Both the position numbers and the translations under genes were made by a program. From Castellaniella sp041675725 (GTDB lineage: Bacteria > Pseudomonadota > Gammaproteobacteria > Burkholderiales > Burkholderiaceae_B): a stretch of 63,342 nt of DNA. Of the stretch, positions 25,564-33,720 are shown piece after piece (position 1 is the first letter of the stretch; each line of letters begins with the position of its first letter). Below the pieces are notes generated by a model, which saw only the letters and a program-made list of their open reading frames with translations, ran no database searches and had not been told where the DNA came from. The stretch is taken from positions 1 through 63,342 of the forward strand of contig NZ_JBAYTI010000008.1 of the NCBI RefSeq assembly GCF_041675725.1, given 5' to 3'.

Positions 25564-26616
25564 TTGCGCCGCGCCGGGCCCGGCGGACGGCGCCTGCAAC
25601 CCCAGGTGCTGCCAGCACCGCCGAGTGGCCATGCGCCCGCGCGGCGTACGCTGCAGATACCCGTGCTGGATGAGATAGGGCTCGATCACGTCTTCGATGG
25701 TGTCCCGTTCTTCGCCAATGGCCGCGGCCAGGCTGTCGACCCCGACCGGACCGCCATCGAACTTGTGCACCACGGCTTCGAGCAGCTTGCGGTCCATGAG
25801 GTCGAGGCCGCTGGGATCGACCTCGAGCAGGGCCAGGGCGGCCTGGGCGACCGGGACGTCGATCTGCCCCTGGGCCCGGACATCGGCATAATCGCGCACG
25901 CGGCGCAACAGACGGTTGGCGATGCGTGGCGTGCCGCGCGAACGCCGGGCGATTTCGGCGGCGCCGTCCGGACTGGTCTGTACCCCAAGCAGGCTGGCAC
26001 TGCGCTGCACGATATGGGTAAGGTCTTCGGGCGAATAGAATTCGAGCCGTGAAACAATGCCGAAGCGGTCGCGCAGGGGATTGGTGAGCATGCCCGCCCG
26101 GGTGGTGGCCCCGACCAGCGTGAACGGCTGCAGATCGATTTTGACGCTGCGGGCCGCGGGCCCTTCGCCAATGAGAATGTCGATCTGGAAGTCTTCGAGG
26201 GCTGGATAGAGGATTTCTTCGACCACCGGCGACAGGCGGTGGATTTCATCGATGAACAGGACGTCGTTGCGTTCCAGGTTGGTGAGCATGGCGGCCAGGT
26301 CGCCGGGGCGTTCGAGCACCGGGCCCGAGGTTTGCCGCAACTGGACCTGCATTTCATGGGCCACGATGTGTGCCAGCGTGGTCTTGCCCAGCCCTGGTGG
26401 GCCAAACAGCAGCACGTGATCGAGTGCCTCGCCGCGACCGCGCGCCGCCTGGATGAAGATGTCGAGCTGATCGCAGACCCGGCGCTGACCGACGTAGTCG
26501 GCCAGCGCCTTGGGCCGCAGGGCGCGTTCGAGGGAGTCTTCGGCGGGCGAGACCAGGTCGGGGGCCACCAGGCGCGCCTGGGCGGTGGTGGAGAGGGTGT
26601 CGGCCTGTATGACCAT
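25555..26616 (-). CDS. ruvB: Holliday junction branch migration ATPase RuvB
   Basis: RuvB is the hexameric AAA+ motor that drives branch migration with RuvA. The 353-residue protein has the VGQ block, Walker A GPPGLGKTT (72-80), Walker B DEIH, sensor I GATTRAG, the arginine finger region and the C-terminal winged helix (LIQHGYLQRTPRGR). It is transcribed towards ruvC-ruvA-recQ instead of with them, and lies 38 bases downstream of the cydB-like gene. A TACAGT hexamer ends six bases before its ATG. Confidence 0.97.
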   Translation of the reverse strand: MVIQADTLSTTAQARLVAPDLVSPAEDSLERALRPKALADYVGQRRVCDQLDIFIQAARGRGEALDHVLLFGPPGLGKTTLAHIVAHEMQVQLRQTSGPVLERPGDLAAMLTNLERNDVLFIDEIHRLSPVVEEILYPALEDFQIDILIGEGPAARSVKIDLQPFTLVGATTRAGMLTNPLRDRFGIVSRLEFYSPEDLTHIVQRSASLLGVQTSPDGAAEIARRSRGTPRIANRLLRRVRDYADVRAQGQIDVPVAQAALALLEVDPSGLDLMDRKLLEAVVHKFDGGPVGVDSLAAAIGEERDTIEDVIEPYLIQHGYLQRTPRGRMATRRCWQHLGLQAPSAGPGAAQLF

Positions 26617-26628
26617 GGAAAGACTGTA
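26617..26628 (-). promoter_or_regulatory. Candidate leaderless promoter of ruvB
   Basis: TACAGT (26628-26623, minus strand) is followed by six bases (CTTTCC) and the ruvB ATG. No ribosome site or strong -35 is evident. This may give ruvB its own transcript apart from the cydAB-like operon. Confidence 0.35.
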
Positions 26629-26654
26629 TCGATATCCAGTAGATTGAATCTATG

Positions 26655-27710
26655 CTACCACTTGCCGGAAAAATCGGGAAGATCGGGCGGGCGGGACTGC
26701 CCCAGCACCCGCCAATAGACGCGCAAGTTGAAAATGATCGCCACCGGCAGGGCCACTACGGTTGCGCTCAGGGCAAGCTGCAAGATCGCCACCGGCGCGG
26801 CCGCATCCCACAGGGTGATCTCGTCGAGCACCAGGTAGGGGAAGAAACTGTATGCCAGCCCGCCCAGCATCAGCACCAGAATGACCAGCACCAGCCCATA
26901 CGGCAAGGCCGTGGCCCGATAGCTGTGGTTGATCATGCGCTGCAACAGCATCTCTGCCAGCACGAAGCAGGCCAGCAATATCCCCCAGACCAGGCCGACC
27001 GCCCCCCAATGCTGGCCATCCCCCCACTTGAGGAACACACCCGCGTTGGAAAAATCGAGCACGACGGAAATCCCCATGACGCCCACGGCCCCCCAACGCA
27101 GCGTGCGCCGGGCCCAGCCCACCGCCCGGATCCGCAGCTCGCCCGCCTCGCGCATGATGAGCCAGGCCGCCCCCAGCAGCGCGTAGGTCGCCAGCGAACA
27201 CACCCCCATGAGCAGGGCGAAGCCGGCCGGGCCCACCCCGGCCTCATAGGCCGATACCACCCGGGCCAACAGGTAGCCATGTGAAAACGCCACCATCACC
27301 GCGCCTGCCGCGAACCCGAACGACCAGGGCCCTTGTTGCTCGACCGGCGCCCGCAGGCGGCATTCGAAGCAAACCGAACGCAGCAGGGTACCGATGGCGA
27401 GCATGGAGAGGGGCAGATACAACTGGCCCAACGTCCTGGACCAGGCCCCCGGAAAGGCGGCCGCAAACAGCCCCAGGCCCAGCAACAGCCAATATTCGTT
27501 CGCGTCGCGCCAGGGGCTGAGCAGCGACAACATGCGCCCCCTGAGACGGGCCGGTGCCACCCAGAGCAGGCACCCGACGCCGATATCGAAACCATCGAGC
27601 AGCACGCCGGCCACCACCGTCACCATCAGGACGCCCATGAGCGCCAGGGGCATCCAGAAGGCTGGATCCGTAGCCCCCAGACCCAGCAGACCCGCCAGAG
27701 AGTCGATCAT
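26655..27710 (-). CDS. Cytochrome bd oxidase subunit II-like membrane protein (CydB-like)
   Basis: A 351-residue protein with about nine membrane helices and the CydB family pattern: VLLDGFDIGVGCLLW in the first helix pair, then WRDANEYWLLLGLGLFAAAFP where oxidases have WDGNExW. The glycine of that motif is alanine here. The C-terminus (LDEITLWDAA, VALPVAIIFN) also fits. It starts within the stop of the cydA-like gene (ATGA), so the two are made together. No cydX-like small gene follows. Because its partner lacks heme ligands, oxidase activity of the pair is doubtful. Confidence 0.85.
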   Translation of the reverse strand: MIDSLAGLLGLGATDPAFWMPLALMGVLMVTVVAGVLLDGFDIGVGCLLWVAPARLRGRMLSLLSPWRDANEYWLLLGLGLFAAAFPGAWSRTLGQLYLPLSMLAIGTLLRSVCFECRLRAPVEQQGPWSFGFAAGAVMVAFSHGYLLARVVSAYEAGVGPAGFALLMGVCSLATYALLGAAWLIMREAGELRIRAVGWARRTLRWGAVGVMGISVVLDFSNAGVFLKWGDGQHWGAVGLVWGILLACFVLAEMLLQRMINHSYRATALPYGLVLVILVLMLGGLAYSFFPYLVLDEITLWDAAAPVAILQLALSATVVALPVAIIFNLRVYWRVLGQSRPPDLPDFSGKW

Positions 27711-29038
27711 GCGTGCCCCCTGTGGCGGACCACCGGCACCACGCCATAGCGTGACGCATGCTGCAGCAGCTGGCGAAAGCCCAGCCCCAGAGCCCCATAC
27801 ACCAGTATCTGCAGTATGAAGACCAGCCACAGCAGGGATTCACTTACGGATGCGGCCGCATCGCGCAGCATCAGGCTGCCCTGCACAGCATAGGGCAGGT
27901 TGCCGATCAGCAAATGCCCCCAGCCCACCAGCTGCAGGCCCAGCGCCAACCACACCAGCGCCCGCAGCACACGGCGGTGACCCCGGGACAGGCCATCGGG
28001 CTCATAACCAAGCCGGTGGCCCCGCCATAAGGCGGCCACCGCACACAGCAGCAACAGACCAGACAGGATCACCGCCAGGCGCGCCGAAAAAAAAGTCAGC
28101 CCCCAGGGGGGCGCCAGGCCGGCCAGATCGTTCAGGCCGGCAATGCTGGCCTGGGGCGTAAACCCCAGCCAGGGCGTCCAGTCGCGCAGGAAAATCCGCG
28201 CATAGACGTCGCTGGCGGTGCGGGTCGGCCAAGACCACCACAACACCGGCTCGGGCAGGCCGCTGGACCACTGGGACACCACGGCTGCCAGCCGGGCAGG
28301 CTGCACGGCCAACAGGATACGCCCCAGCTGCGCGGCCCACAGCGCCTGCAGGATGATCATCACCGGCAGCCCCCACAGCCCCGCCGCAAAGACGCTGCGG
28401 TCGCCTTCGTCGCTGGGGCGCCGGAGCGTGCGCACGGCCGTCAGGGACAGCATCAACGTCAGGGCCAGCAACAGGCCGCCGGCCAGAAACAGCATGAACA
28501 GAGTGGGCGCAGCCCCCCCCGTGGACAGGGACCACCAGCCGGCCAGCTGCCACACGCCGTCATCCACACTGGCACCGACGGGCCACTGCAGCCAGGCAAG
28601 CAGCACCATCACCCACCAGGCCGTCAGGCTGGATCCCAGGGCCACCATGCCGACCACCAGCACATGGGCGGTATACGACATGCGCCGCTGGCCGTAGAGC
28701 ATGGCGCCCAAAAAACAAGACTTGAAAAAAAAGGCCGTCAGCACGGCCATGCCTGCCAGAGGCCCGATGACAGCCCCGGCCCGATCCATGAGCCCGGGCC
28801 ACAAGGCCCCCAACTGCAAGAGCAGCGGCAGGGCCGCCGCAAACCCCATGACCAGGGACAAGGCGAACACCCGTACCCAGAACCGGTACGCGAGCATCGC
28901 CGCACCGCCCCGGCGGGCCCGCAGGCGCAAGGCAAACAGTATCCAGGCCAGCCCCAGTTCGAGCGCCAGAAAAAACAGCATGAAGCCAAGGCTCAGGAAA
29001 AACTGGGACAGCGACAGAACCCAAGCGGTTTGCGTCAT
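27707..29038 (-). CDS. CydA-like subunit lacking heme ligands
   Basis: A 443-residue, roughly nine-helix protein related to CydA of cytochrome bd quinol oxidase; the match is clear in residues 105-145 (CFLG...AHVLVVGMVALGSSLTAWW) and around GWG...PY. Aligned from memory with E. coli CydA, the functional residues are gone: the heme b595 ligand His19 is Met20, Glu99 and Glu107 are a non-acidic residue and Lys106, heme b558 ligands His186 and Met393 are near Met182 and Ala322, quinol residues Lys252/Glu257 are Arg249/Val254, and GRQPW is GNLPY (379-383). The Q-loop is short. A standard oxidase is therefore unlikely. It is divergent from glnS, with TAAACT ten bases before its ATG. Confidence 0.8.
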   Translation of the reverse strand: MTQTAWVLSLSQFFLSLGFMLFFLALELGLAWILFALRLRARRGGAAMLAYRFWVRVFALSLVMGFAAALPLLLQLGALWPGLMDRAGAVIGPLAGMAVLTAFFFKSCFLGAMLYGQRRMSYTAHVLVVGMVALGSSLTAWWVMVLLAWLQWPVGASVDDGVWQLAGWWSLSTGGAAPTLFMLFLAGGLLLALTLMLSLTAVRTLRRPSDEGDRSVFAAGLWGLPVMIILQALWAAQLGRILLAVQPARLAAVVSQWSSGLPEPVLWWSWPTRTASDVYARIFLRDWTPWLGFTPQASIAGLNDLAGLAPPWGLTFFSARLAVILSGLLLLCAVAALWRGHRLGYEPDGLSRGHRRVLRALVWLALGLQLVGWGHLLIGNLPYAVQGSLMLRDAAASVSESLLWLVFILQILVYGALGLGFRQLLQHASRYGVVPVVRHRGHA

Positions 29039-29070
29039 AATGTGCGCTAGTTTAGAGCCAGTTGAGCACC

Positions 29071-30828
29071 ATGACCACAGAAACAGCGCCCAGTACGAAT
29101 TTTCTACGCAATATCATCGAAAATGACCTGAAATCCGGCCATCTTGAAAACCGTCGCTGGGCGCCCCCGCCTGCCACCGCCGCCCTTCGCCAGGCGGCAG
29201 CCCCCGACCCGGCGCGGATCCGCACGCGGTTTCCGCCCGAACCCAATGGCTACCTGCATATTGGCCACGCCAAAAGCATCTGCCTGAACTTCGGCCTGGC
29301 CAAAGATTACGCCGGCATCTGCCACCTGCGCTTCGATGACACCAACCCCGAGAAAGAAGAAGACGAATACGTGCGCGCCATCATCGAGATGGTGCACTGG
29401 CTGGGCTTCGAATGGTCCGTCGACGGCACCGAGCACTGCTACTATGCCAGCGACTACTTCGAGACCATGTATGCGTTTGCCGAGGCGCTGGTGCAGGCCG
29501 GCCACGCCTATGTAGACGAGCAATCCGCCGAACAGATGCGCCAAACGCGCGGTACCCTGACCGAAGCCGGCACCGACTCGCCCTGGCGAAACCGCCCGGC
29601 CGCAGAATCCCTGCGCCTGTTGCGCGAGATGCGCGCAGGGCGCCATCCCAACGGGCGCATGGCCTTGCGGGCACGCATCGACATGGCGTCGCCCAACATC
29701 AACCTGCGCGACCCGGTGCTCTACCGGATCCGCCACGCAGAGCACCATCGCACGGGCAACACCTGGTGCATCTATCCCATGTACAGCTGGGCCCACCCGG
29801 TCGAAGACGCCCTCGAGGGCATCACGCACAGCATCTGCACGCTCGAGTTCGAAGACCAGCGGCCATTCTACGACTGGATCCTGCAACGCCTGGTCGAACT
29901 GGGCCAGCTCGCCGAGCCTCTGCCCCATCAATATGAATTTGCCCGCCTGAATCTCGAATATGTCGTGACCAGCAAGCGCAAGCTGCGCCAGCTGGTGCTC
30001 GAAGGCCACGTCGCAGGCTGGGACGACCCCCGCCTGCCGACGCTGGCCGGGCTGCGCCGGCGCGGCTACACGCCCGCATCGATCCGGCTCTTCTGCGAGC
30101 GCCTGGGGGTCACCAAGGCCGATTCACGCATCGGGTACCACGTGCTCGAGCAGGCCCTGCGCGATGATCTCGACCCAACCGCCGACCGCGCGGTGGCCAT
30201 TCTCGATCCGATCCGGCTGGTGATCACGAACTTCCCGGCCGACCACGCCGAAACCTGCAGTGCGCCTCTCAACCCGCACGATCCCGATGGCCCCCGACGG
30301 CACTTTCCGTTCACCCGAGAACTCTACATCGAGCGCGACGACTTCCGCGAAGACCCGCCGAAGAAATACTTCCGGCTGTTCCCGGGCAACCTGGTGCGCC
30401 TGAAGTACGCCTGGGTGGTACGGTGCACCGGCTGCACACGAAACGAACACGGCGAAGTCATCGAGGTTCAAGCCGAGTACCTTCCGGACACCCGCAGCGG
30501 CACCCCGGGCGCCGATGCCGTCAAGGTCAAGGGCACCATGACGTGGATCAGCGCGGCACACGCCATTGCGGCCGAATTCCGCCTCTACGACCGGCTGTTC
30601 CTGGATGCGCACCCCGACGCCGGCCAGCGCGACTTCCTGCAGCTCATCAACCCCGATTCCTATCGCGTCGTCCAGGGCCTGCTAGAGCCGGGTGTACGCG
30701 CCACGCCAGGCGCCGCCTGGCAGTTCGAGCGTCTGGGCTATTTCGTGGCCGACCGCGAACTGTCCACCCCCGAGCAGCCGATCCTGAACCGTTCCGTCAC
30801 CCTGCGCGACACCTGGGCCCGCACATGA
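29071..30828 (+). CDS. glnS: Glutaminyl-tRNA synthetase
   Basis: A class I synthetase of 585 residues. It has the HIGH motif (63-66, in YLHIGHAKS), the LRFDDTNP block for tRNA recognition, and VVTSKRKL in place of the usual VMSKRKL at the KMSKS loop, a conservative change outside the lysine. The catalytic half is followed by the two beta-barrel anticodon-binding domains (RDFxEDPPKKYFRL, GYFVADREL). The start is ATG 29071; a TTG at 29062 is in frame but lacks support. Its stop overlaps minC by ATGA, so glnS and the min genes may share a transcript. Confidence 0.96.
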   Translation: MTTETAPSTNFLRNIIENDLKSGHLENRRWAPPPATAALRQAAAPDPARIRTRFPPEPNGYLHIGHAKSICLNFGLAKDYAGICHLRFDDTNPEKEEDEYVRAIIEMVHWLGFEWSVDGTEHCYYASDYFETMYAFAEALVQAGHAYVDEQSAEQMRQTRGTLTEAGTDSPWRNRPAAESLRLLREMRAGRHPNGRMALRARIDMASPNINLRDPVLYRIRHAEHHRTGNTWCIYPMYSWAHPVEDALEGITHSICTLEFEDQRPFYDWILQRLVELGQLAEPLPHQYEFARLNLEYVVTSKRKLRQLVLEGHVAGWDDPRLPTLAGLRRRGYTPASIRLFCERLGVTKADSRIGYHVLEQALRDDLDPTADRAVAILDPIRLVITNFPADHAETCSAPLNPHDPDGPRRHFPFTRELYIERDDFREDPPKKYFRLFPGNLVRLKYAWVVRCTGCTRNEHGEVIEVQAEYLPDTRSGTPGADAVKVKGTMTWISAAHAIAAEFRLYDRLFLDAHPDAGQRDFLQLINPDSYRVVQGLLEPGVRATPGAAWQFERLGYFVADRELSTPEQPILNRSVTLRDTWART

Positions 30829-31556
30829 ACAAAACCGCAACCGCACTGGACTTCAAAAGCGCCACCCTGCACACGCTGCGCGCCGTCCTGCATACTTCCG
30901 ACACCGTCGAACTGATCGCCGCCCTGAACCAGCGCATGCGTGAAGCCGGCAGCTTCTATGAGCACGAATCCGTGGTCCTGGATGCCACGACGCTCACCCA
31001 GGCGCCCAACTGGGCTGCGCTGGTGGCGGCCATGCGCGCCGCACAGCTGCATCCGATCGGCGTGCACGCCGCTGCCAACCTGCAAGACGACGCCTGGCAA
31101 ACCGCTGGCCTGGCACCGCTCGAACTGTCGGCGTCACGCACGGCCGCACCCGCCGCCACACCCGACCCGACCGATACCGGCAAGACCGGCCAGCCCCGGG
31201 CGGCCGACCCCGGCACAGCCGCCGAGACCCTCATCGTGCGCCAGCCGCTGCGTTCGGGGCAGCGCATCTATGCCCGCGGCTGCGACCTCATCGTGCTGGG
31301 CATGGTCAGCCAGGGGGCCGAAGTCATCGCCGATGGCCACATCCACGTCTACGGGCCGCTGCGGGGCAAGGCCATGGCAGGGGCGCGGGGCAACGCACAG
31401 GCCATGATCCTGACCACCTGCTTCGAACCCGAACTGCTGGCCATTGCCGGGGTATACCGGGTCTTCGAGACCCAGACGCCCGATTCACTGCACAAGCAGG
31501 GGGCCCGCATCGAACTGGATGGCGAGACCCTGCGGATCCGCGCCCTGACCGGCTGA
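30825..31556 (+). CDS. minC: Septum site-determining protein MinC
   Basis: MinC inhibits FtsZ ring assembly away from mid-cell. The 243-residue protein has an N-terminal FtsZ-binding domain (about 1-105), an Ala/Pro/Thr linker (about 107-135) and the C-terminal beta-helix dimer domain (SGQRIYARGCDLIVLG, HIHVYGPLRGKAMAGA), which binds MinD. The start ATG 30825 overlaps the glnS stop. minD follows after 40 bases that include a TATAAA-like word. Confidence 0.95.
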   Translation: MNKTATALDFKSATLHTLRAVLHTSDTVELIAALNQRMREAGSFYEHESVVLDATTLTQAPNWAALVAAMRAAQLHPIGVHAAANLQDDAWQTAGLAPLELSASRTAAPAATPDPTDTGKTGQPRAADPGTAAETLIVRQPLRSGQRIYARGCDLIVLGMVSQGAEVIADGHIHVYGPLRGKAMAGARGNAQAMILTTCFEPELLAIAGVYRVFETQTPDSLHKQGARIELDGETLRIRALTG

Positions 31557-31596
31557 TTTTCCTTTACCATATAAAATTTTCACTACGGGGTATTCC

Positions 31597-32412
31597 ATGT
31601 CGCGCATCGTCGTTGTCACATCCGGCAAGGGAGGGGTGGGAAAAACCACCACCAGCGCCAGTTTCTCGGCCGGCCTCGCGCTACGCGGCCACAAGACTGT
31701 CGTCATCGACTTCGACGTCGGCCTGCGCAACCTGGACCTGATCATGGGCTGTGAACGGCGGGTCGTGTACGACTTCGTCAACGTCATCCAGGGCGACGCC
31801 ACCCTCAATCAGGCGCTGATCCGCGACAAGCAGCTCGACAACCTGTACATTCTGCCGGCCTCGCAAACGCGCGACAAAGACGCCCTCACGCGCGAAGGGG
31901 TGGAAAAAGTCCTCGAAGACCTGGCAGCCATGGATTTCGAGTACATCGTCTGTGATTCACCGGCCGGCATAGAAACCGGCGCCATCATGGCGGCCTACTT
32001 CGCCGACGATGCGCTGGTGGTCACCAACCCCGAAGTCTCCTCGGTGCGCGACTCCGATCGCATCCTGGGCATCCTGTCAGCCAAGTCCCGCCGAGCCGAA
32101 CGGGGCGAGCAGCCGGTGCAAGAGCACTTGCTGCTCACGCGCTACAACCCGAAACGGGTGTCCGAAGGCGAAATGCTGTCGCTGCGCGACATCGAAGACA
32201 TCCTGCGCATTCGCCTGATCGGCGTCATCCCCGAATCCGAATCCGTACTGCAGGCGTCCAACCAGGGCATCCCGGCCATTCACCTGAAAGACTCCGACGT
32301 CGCCCAGGCCTACGCCGACGTGGTGGCGCGCTACCTGGGTGAAGAAAAGCCCTTGCGATTCGTCGACTACGAAAAGCCGGGCCTGTTCAAACGCCTGTTC
32401 GGGAGCAAATGA
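31597..32412 (+). CDS. minD: Septum site-determining ATPase MinD
   Basis: MinD is the membrane-bound ATPase that carries MinC and oscillates under MinE control. The 271-residue protein has the deviant Walker A KGGVGKTT (11-18), the DFDVGLRNLDL block, CDSPAGIE, and the C-terminal amphipathic membrane-targeting helix GLFKRLFGSK. Length and layout are standard. Confidence 0.98.
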   Translation: MSRIVVVTSGKGGVGKTTTSASFSAGLALRGHKTVVIDFDVGLRNLDLIMGCERRVVYDFVNVIQGDATLNQALIRDKQLDNLYILPASQTRDKDALTREGVEKVLEDLAAMDFEYIVCDSPAGIETGAIMAAYFADDALVVTNPEVSSVRDSDRILGILSAKSRRAERGEQPVQEHLLLTRYNPKRVSEGEMLSLRDIEDILRIRLIGVIPESESVLQASNQGIPAIHLKDSDVAQAYADVVARYLGEEKPLRFVDYEKPGLFKRLFGSK

Positions 32413-32414
32413 GC

Positions 32415-32678
32415 ATGTCCTTTTTCGATTTTTTTCGCGGGCAGAAAAAGGCCTCGGCCAGCATCGCCAAAGACCGCCTGCAGCTCATCCTCATCAACGA
32501 GCGCAGCGGGCGCAACGGCCCCGATTTCCTGGCCGACCTGCAAAAAGAACTGATCGCCGTCATCTCGAAATACGTGCACATCAACCCCGAGGACATCACG
32601 GTCAACCTCGAGCGCCAGGACGCCCTCGAGGTACTCGAAGTCAAGATCGAGATGCCGCAACAGGCCGAAGCCCGCTGA
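32415..32678 (+). CDS. minE: Cell division topological specificity factor MinE
   Basis: MinE stimulates MinD ATPase and drives the pole-to-pole oscillation. The 87-residue protein has the N-terminal anti-MinCD part (MSFFDFFRGQKKASASIAK, with RLQLILINER) and the C-terminal dimer domain (ISKYVHINPEDITVNLE). An ATG six bases earlier (32409) overlaps the minD stop and would add two residues; the family's first Met corresponds to 32415, and GGGAG lies nine bases before it. Confidence 0.95.
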   Translation: MSFFDFFRGQKKASASIAKDRLQLILINERSGRNGPDFLADLQKELIAVISKYVHINPEDITVNLERQDALEVLEVKIEMPQQAEAR

Positions 32679-32765
32679 CGGCGGGGCACGCCCCGCAGCG
32701 GCACGATAAGGCCCGGCCCGCGGCGGCACCGCGCCAGCAGCCGCGCCTTGGGTGGCCGCCTTGGG

Positions 32766-33650
32766 TCATATACAGGTCAGGGTCACCCAGACCACCAGCG
32801 GGATCGTGACCACCGACATCACGTTGCCCAGCAATACCACGCTTGCCACCACGCCGGGATCGGCCTGATACTGTTCCGCCAGCAGATAATTGAGCACGGC
32901 CGGCGGCAGCATGATGCACAAGACCAGCAGACGGGTCCATTCGGGCGTCAGGGGCAGCAGCAGCAGAATGACCGGCAGCGACAGCAGGCTGGCCACCAGA
33001 TACAGCACGTTGACGTACAAGGCCAGCCGGATGTGCTGGATCCGGTCTTGCGCCAGGCGGACCCCCAGGCCGAACAACATCAGCGGGATGGCGATCTGCC
33101 CCGTCAGGTCGACGGTGGTGACGAAGAACCCCGGCAGCCAGTCTTTCAGGGGCGCTGCGGCAATGCCGGCCAGAGCCGCCCAGATATTCGGATTGCGCAG
33201 CCACATCCAGCGGCTGCGGCCGCGCGAAAGCAGGTACAGGCCGATCGAAAAATTGACCAGGTTCGACAGCACGAACAAGATGACGATATCGCCCAGCATG
33301 TGCCGGCCGTAGGCCAGCATCATCAGCGGAATCCCGATGTTGCCTGTGTTGCGGAACATGCCCGGCACCAGGAAGGCGGGCCGGCTCATGCCGCGCACGC
33401 GAATGAACGCCAGCAGCAAGCCGGGCAGCAGAATGATCAGCACCCCGGCCACGATGAGCGGCCAGCCCCGCGTGAGGTCCATGGGATTGTCCAGCAATGC
33501 GCTAAACACCAGCGCCGGGCAGAACACCATGACATTGGCATGATTGATGAATGCCATGTCGGGCTTGCGGGCCGGCTTGCGGCCAAACAAAAAGCCCAGC
33601 GTTGCCACGGCGAACACGGGCAATACGATATTGAGCAGGGTGAGCAGCAT
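32766..33650 (-). CDS. AEC-family transporter (auxin efflux carrier superfamily)
   Basis: A 294-residue inner membrane protein with about ten hydrophobic helices and the AEC pattern: an N-terminal helix ending LGFLFGRK, the NHANVMVFCPALVFSAL segment, and a second half with GxGLRLAQDRI-like and LPPAVLNYLLAEQY segments. Bacterial members export or import organic anions such as malate or malonate; the substrate here is unknown. The gene stands alone and converges on minE. Confidence 0.9.
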   Translation of the reverse strand: MLLTLLNIVLPVFAVATLGFLFGRKPARKPDMAFINHANVMVFCPALVFSALLDNPMDLTRGWPLIVAGVLIILLPGLLLAFIRVRGMSRPAFLVPGMFRNTGNIGIPLMMLAYGRHMLGDIVILFVLSNLVNFSIGLYLLSRGRSRWMWLRNPNIWAALAGIAAAPLKDWLPGFFVTTVDLTGQIAIPLMLFGLGVRLAQDRIQHIRLALYVNVLYLVASLLSLPVILLLLPLTPEWTRLLVLCIMLPPAVLNYLLAEQYQADPGVVASVVLLGNVMSVVTIPLVVWVTLTCI

Positions 33651-33720
33651 GGTTCGGAAACAGGGTCGGATAGCGGCAGTGTACCCGTACCAGCGGCTGG
33701 CCGGCGCCGGTGGCCGGCGG

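Noticed and set aside
32679..32765. GCGGGG-CACG-CCCCGC hairpin after minE, considered as a terminator
   Set aside because: There is no T-run on either strand; could be a rho-independent-like stop but is too weak to call.
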